This document shows, one piece after another, positions 59,811-64,000 of a stretch of 64,000 nt of DNA. Position 1 is the first letter of the stretch, and the number at the start of each line of letters is the position of its first letter. The notes under the pieces are model-generated. The model did not search any database and was not told where the DNA came from. It was given only the letters and a program-made list of their open reading frames with translations. This DNA is from Galerina marginata (taxonomy: Eukaryota; Basidiomycota; Agaricomycetes; Agaricales; Galerinaceae): positions 2,666,001 through 2,730,000 of the forward strand of contig JAECYW010000008.1 of NCBI GenBank assembly GCA_023014335.1, read 5' to 3'. A program made the translations under genes and the position numbers.

Positions 59811-62071
59811 TCACTTGCGATGTCCGAGGTTGATGTGCACCGCCTTCACGTTGGTGTAGCTATAATACGTGCGTCAGTCCTACGAGGCCCGAATCGAAAG
59901 TGACGGACGATAACGTACTTCGAGAGAGCATACTCTCCGAGCTCGCGTCCAATACCAGACTGCTTGTAACCTCCGAAGGGAACCTGGGCGTGCAATTGGT
60001 TGACGCAGTTGATCTATTTCGCATGCGTTCAGTCTTTACCGAAGCAAACGGGAAAAGAACGAGTATTACCCAGACAGTGCCTGCTTGCAGCCTGTTTCCA
60101 GTCTCAATCGCACGGTTGAGGTTTTGGGTGAAGAGGGCGGCCGCAAGTCCATAGACTAAACAAACGGTGTCAACGAGTTGATCATTGATGTCAATTTTCA
60201 GCAGGAACGTACCAGTGTCGTTCGCCTGGCGAATAACATCTAAGAGAAAATGAAGCAGTCCTAAGCAACACATACAAGATAGCAGGCTCAAGAATTGCTT
60301 ACCCTCCTCATCTTCAAACTTGATCACGACGCCTACAGGTCCGAAGATTTCTTCCTGGACAATCTTCATGTCGGGTTTGGTGTCCGTGAAGATCGTCGGG
60401 GTGATGAAGTAACCCTCAGTCCCGTACCTGTCGCCACCGGTGTGTACAGTCGCGCCCTCTGCCTTGCCAGAGTCGATGTATCCCATAATGCGCTACGAGT
60501 CAGGAGGTCAGAAATTTCGGCCGAGGGACGAATAGCAAGTACGAACGTCGTATTGGATTTGGGAAACTTGCGGACCTTGCTCGACACCCTCGGTGAAAGG
60601 ATCTCCGATCTTGATAGAACGAGCTTTTTCCGTGAACATTTGCAGGAACTTGTCGTAAATTCCTGCTTGGACGAAGATACGCGAGCCGGCGCAGCAAGCT
60701 TGTCCGTGGTTCCAGCTAAAGCCAAGGTCAACTATAAGCTCCTTGATGACAAGACGGTCGCAGAATACGCACAAGATACCATGGGCAGCCCAGTTGACGG
60801 CCTGTTCGAGGTCAGCATCGTCGAAGATGATGTTGGGGCTCTTTCCACCGAGTTCAAGGGTGACGGTCTTGAGATTTGACTTGGCAGCTGCCTCCATGAC
60901 CTTGCGGCCAACGAGAGTGCTTCCGGTGAACGCGACCTTCTCGATCTTTGGATGTGCTGAAATAGCAGCACCTACGGTTGGGCCATAGCCTGTCACGACG
61001 TTAACGACACCGTCGGGGATGCCGGCTTCCTGAATAATCCCGCACATCCTAATGGCAGTGAGAGGAGTGAATTCAGAGGGCTGGTAAATATTGGTTTAGT
61101 TGCAGGCCTAAAAAATGATTGCGTAATTTCTACCTTGATGACGATGGTGTTCCCGGTTGCAAGAGCAGGCGCGATCTTCCAGATGAACATCAACACTGTT
61201 TTACAAGTTAAGAAAGCAGCCGCAAATAAATTATTTCATGGTCTTACGAGGGAAGTTCCCTAGAGTCCGAGACAATCATTAGAGGTTGTTGAGTTGCTGG
61301 TAAAGAAGATACTCACATGGAATGATTTGGCCAACGACACCGAGGGGTTCATGACGAGTGTAGATTAATTTCCTTTCATCGGTCTATGGGTTTAATTGGG
61401 TCAGTGTTGGACAACTAGCCGTGAACTCAACGACGCACCTCAATGGTCTGACCAGTAATCTTATCTGCCCACCCAGCAAAGTACTTCACTACATCAATCG
61501 CAAACGTCACATCGGTTCCGAATGCCCAGTCGAAGGTTTTGCCTGAACGAGAAGCATATTGAGATGACACGGTGAAGGATATATAGCCAGTCGTGCGTAC
61601 CATTGTCAAGAGCCTCGATTGCAGCCAGTTCCTCCTTGTGTGCCTCCATTGTCTGCGCAAGCTTCCATAGCAGTTCAGACCTGGCCGCACCAGCAACCTT
61701 CAGCCCCCATGCGGTATCAAAGGCCTTCTGCGCAGCTTCGACGGCAATGTCGACATCTTTGTCAGTGCCCTCCGCGATTTTGGTGATGAGGCTCCCGTTA
61801 GCTGCGAGTGGTGGTTAGGAACTGGAGAGCAACAAATAGAACATAACATTAAACATAGAATACTCACTTGGGTTGATCACACTGCGATAAGATAAGGATC
61901 GTGATGATCAGTAAAGGCTATCCCTGGCGTACAGGGGTCAATAGCGACTCACTCGATGGTGGTCCCGCTCGCCCCATCAACGAACTTTCCACCAATGAAC
62001 AGACCGGTGTTGAAAGATGTCTTTCCCTTGTACTTGGGGGCGTCCCATTGGTGTGAAAAGGTAGATGGCAT
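59811..62071 (-). CDS. aldehyde dehydrogenase (NAD(P)+-dependent)
   Basis: Oxidises aldehydes to carboxylates; cytosolic, or mitochondrial if a targeting peptide exists (none obvious). Fourteen exons: 62071-61953, 61881-61868, 61801-61601, 61542-61439, 61383-61317, 61259-61248, 61195-61134, 61080-60773, 60715-60547, 60492-60303, 60239-60213, 60155-60070, 60013-59919 and 59859-59811. They total 1503 nt, or 500 residues, with no frame break. Motifs in order: IIPWNFPL, the cofactor-binding FTGSTLVG, the catalytic Glu in LELGGKSP, the catalytic Cys in [16 protein letters not shown], and [19 protein letters not shown]. Three exons are tiny (14, 12 and 27 nt), including the one encoding the core of PWNFPL. 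Length and motifs fit the ALDH1/ALDH5-like fungal group. Confidence 0.96.
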
Positions 62072-62766
62072 AGTTGTAGATAATCGAGGGAAGAAAGCAG
62101 GCGGGTGAAACTCTCCTCTCTTATATAGCCCCAGATTTCCACCTGCCTATTTATGTAAATCGGGTGTGAATGGGGCTCGGGAAAGGACTAATTTCAGCCC
62201 GACGAATAGTCATGTGGACTGCCTTGGTAAGGTCGAGGCGTCGTTACCCCACCATATACGAGATCCACAAGACCAGTGGCTAGGCACACCATTTATTGCA
62301 CAAAGTGTTGACAGAACCACTAAATACTCGCTTTACAGGATAACAGTTTTTGGGTTGAATCAAGACAGTCAAAAAACTAGGAAGAAATTCCTGCTGGATC
62401 CGGACGAGCACTCTCATGACCTGACAGACGCGTATTCAGCAAGAACCTCCAAGAGAGTCTATTTGCAATTGAAAACGATCATGATCAGAGACTTTCAGCG
62501 AGCCAGATTTTCCACTGATCTACTCGTACATAATGGCGACCCTTTCCCCGCATTATATTTCCCCGCCAAGACATATCCCCAGAGGAACGTCATTTTCCTT
62601 AATGACCAAATTGAAATGTCATTCACGAGATATCACCTGGACCGGAACTTATTCTCATTCTCACAGCGAGCGACAGAGATTGTCATTTTCGTTCTATAAA
62701 TACGAATCATGTCAAGATAAAGAAAAAAATCGTCAGGCTTGGGTTCATGGAGCCAAAACGCCTAAT
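62072..62766. other. intergenic; aldehyde dehydrogenase promoter region
   Basis: Contains a TATA-like TATATAA just upstream of the aldehyde dehydrogenase (about 62120-62130). A 177-codon plus frame at 62166-62699 has no recognised motif and is not called. Confidence 0.4.
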
Positions 62767-63681
62767 CTATAAAGTAAGGTTATTAAGGAGGAGGAAGATT
62801 ACGATGCTGAAAATAGCGCGTTCCAGACTATTCATTCGTTCCTCCCTGGCAGGTCCATTTCCGACACGTCCAGCAAACCAGTCAAACCTCCTACCAATAA
62901 GCCAATATTCACCGCGCGAGATCATACCGCGAAGTCGGCCCATCTCACTGAACATGCGAATGAACGAGCTTTCGACCACTGCAGCGATCCAGCAGAACGA
63001 CCAACGCCTTTTGATGTATGTATTGATCGCAGCGTTTCTCTCTGGGTGCTTGTAGAGATGCCGATAACATTCGTGCAAGACATTGGCGATGATCACGGAT
63101 ATAAATGCTTTCAAACACAATCCGAGAAGGCGCCACTGGCCCTGGGCGGCTAGGGTGGCTGCGTCGGCACCCAGGACGCAGAGGAGCATCGATTCCGAGC
63201 TATTTGGCGCGAAATCCACATAAACATTCTCTGGAAAGTGTTTGACGAGTCCACCGTCCCCTAAAGACCAATTGTAAAATCGCCAATAGGACCTGCGGCC
63301 GTTGTTCCACCAGGGATGGGTAACAATAACGTCTGGCGCAGCGACGAACCCTTCTCCGTTATGCCGCAGGGAAAACTCTCGCTTCATACGGCAGAAATGG
63401 ATATCTTCGCCTCCTCCCGTTTTCGGATAGGTCAGATCGAATTTAACCCCATCTTTGACGTTACGACGCGCGATAAGGTTAGCGGTAACTCCCCACGGAA
63501 CATCATCTGGAATCTTCCTCGCAATATCCCAGAAATAGGTTACTCCTGCGAAATGAACGGCAGTGGTGAAAATGCTATCTGCAACAGGAAAGATATGGTG
63601 CCGACAAAGCCCGCCGCCGTTGGGTGGGCCCGAATAGCTTTCTCGGCATTTTTTCCATGCGGGAGAGTACGAGCGTCTCAC
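62767..63681 (-). CDS. family 2 glycosyltransferase-like membrane protein, C-terminal part
   Basis: A 304-codon frame matching, from memory, the C-terminal half of a basidiomycete GT2-type family: HIFPVADSIFTTAVHFAGVTYFW, DVPWGVTANLIARR, TGGGEDIHFC (acid catalytic-type motif), VTHPWWN, RSYWRFYNWSLGDG, and two membrane helices (LCLKAFISVIIANVL, ERAIFSIVIFLLL). The N-terminal nucleotide-sugar-binding half is not found upstream. Instead, plus-strand sequence resembling a GT8 enzyme begins within about 60-100 bp. The gene may be truncated, rearranged, or read from exons beyond the edge. The start at 63681 is simply the first in-frame ATG. Confidence 0.65.
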   Translation of the reverse strand: MRRSYSPAWKKCRESYSGPPNGGGLCRHHIFPVADSIFTTAVHFAGVTYFWDIARKIPDDVPWGVTANLIARRNVKDGVKFDLTYPKTGGGEDIHFCRMKREFSLRHNGEGFVAAPDVIVTHPWWNNGRRSYWRFYNWSLGDGGLVKHFPENVYVDFAPNSSESMLLCVLGADAATLAAQGQWRLLGLCLKAFISVIIANVLHECYRHLYKHPERNAAINTYIKRRWSFCWIAAVVESSFIRMFSEMGRLRGMISRGEYWLIGRRFDWFAGRVGNGPAREERMNSLERAIFSIVIFLLLNNLTL

Positions 63682-63727
63682 TGGCGAGGGTCATTATGAA
63701 GTTGTCCTCCGCAAGCTCACGGACACG

Positions 63728-64000
63728 GGGATCGGGTTCTTGGTCGGCCATGCACCTAACCGAGGTTTGAAGGAGGCTCTTGGGTATGGAATAAACATCG
63801 TACTCACTATCGATTCGTCGTACATCATCGGAGCAACCGTTACCATTCAAAGTCTCCTCGAAAACACACCCGGACGCATAACCATTTACGTCGTCGACTG
63901 CGGTCTCCTTCCAGAAGATAACCACAGGTTGATGCAGACCGTTGATGCCCACGACGAAGCCACCTTGGTTTTTCTCCAACTTCCCGAAGATAGCCTCGCT
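63728..64000 (+). CDS. family 8 glycosyltransferase-like exon (runs off right edge)
   Basis: An open plus frame without an ATG reads NIVLTIDSSYIIGATVTIQSLLEN, then RITIYVVDCGL, closely following the N-terminal pattern of GT8 enzymes (a beta strand with D..Y, a helix ending SLL.N, a second strand with D.G). It continues open to the window end. The true start must be a spliced exon or upstream, and was not found. An overlapping minus frame (63575-63979) is treated as its shadow. Confidence 0.55.

Noticed and set aside
62166..62699. 177-codon plus frame upstream of aldehyde dehydrogenase
   Set aside because: No signal peptide, motif or plausible intron structure; it overlaps the expected promoter.
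63575..63979. Minus frame of 134 codons considered as the missing 5' exon of the GT2 gene
   Set aside because: Its sequence does not resemble a GT2 catalytic domain, while the opposite strand reads as GT8.
1..64000. CRISPR arrays, bacterial operons, viral genes
   Set aside because: No regularly spaced direct repeats, no bacterial-type gene layout, and no viral replicase or capsid motifs were seen.

Overview
The window is nuclear DNA of a filamentous fungus, most probably a mushroom-forming basidiomycete (Agaricomycetes). Genes are split by many short (about 45-70 nt) GT-AG introns, some exons are tiny, and several families are typical of that class: DUF6535-type membrane proteins, NACHT NTPases, Crinkler-like restriction-nuclease/kinase proteins, GMC oxidoreductases and seven-helix membrane proteins. 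This placement is inference from gene content.

Layout. 0-6 kb: start of a secreted GMC oxidoreductase, a long empty stretch, and a Zn2Cys6 regulator whose zinc cluster is split across frames. 6-10 kb: no supportable gene. 10-21 kb: a housekeeping block on the minus strand, with a seven-helix membrane protein, two diverged paralogues of an unrecognised family flanking the histone chaperone NAP1, and cytosine deaminase FCY1. 21.8-24.9 kb: a large secreted Asp/Ser-rich protein. 25-30.3 kb: a DUF6535 membrane protein with a long helical-repeat tail; composition changes sharply inside this gene. 31-41.5 kb: a repeat-rich accessory region with a tandem NACHT duplication (one copy broken), several dispersed repeat families, and a 1.2 kb inverted-repeat element inserted in one of the repeats. 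41.6-47.1 kb: an oxysterol-binding protein (ankyrin, PH and sterol-binding domains). 47.9-48.8 kb: an inverted, decayed copy of the start of the DUF6535 gene. 49-57 kb: three neighbouring genes combining a putative nuclease-fold region with a protein-kinase-like domain, two with Crinkler-like N-termini. 58.5-64 kb: a small secreted Cys-rich protein, a clean 14-exon aldehyde dehydrogenase, and two partial glycosyltransferases at the right edge.

A recurring oddity is that conserved genes (NAP1, the oxysterol-binding protein, the seven-helix protein, the secreted Asp/Ser-rich protein, the DUF6535 gene, one paralogue, the Zn2Cys6 gene) carry single-base frame breaks, mostly in short homopolymer runs, while FCY1, aldehyde dehydrogenase and the Cys-rich gene assemble exactly in frame. 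Uncorrected indel errors in the assembly are the simplest explanation. Genes called broken here for other reasons (first NACHT copy, DUF6535 fragment) show truncation and rearrangement as well.
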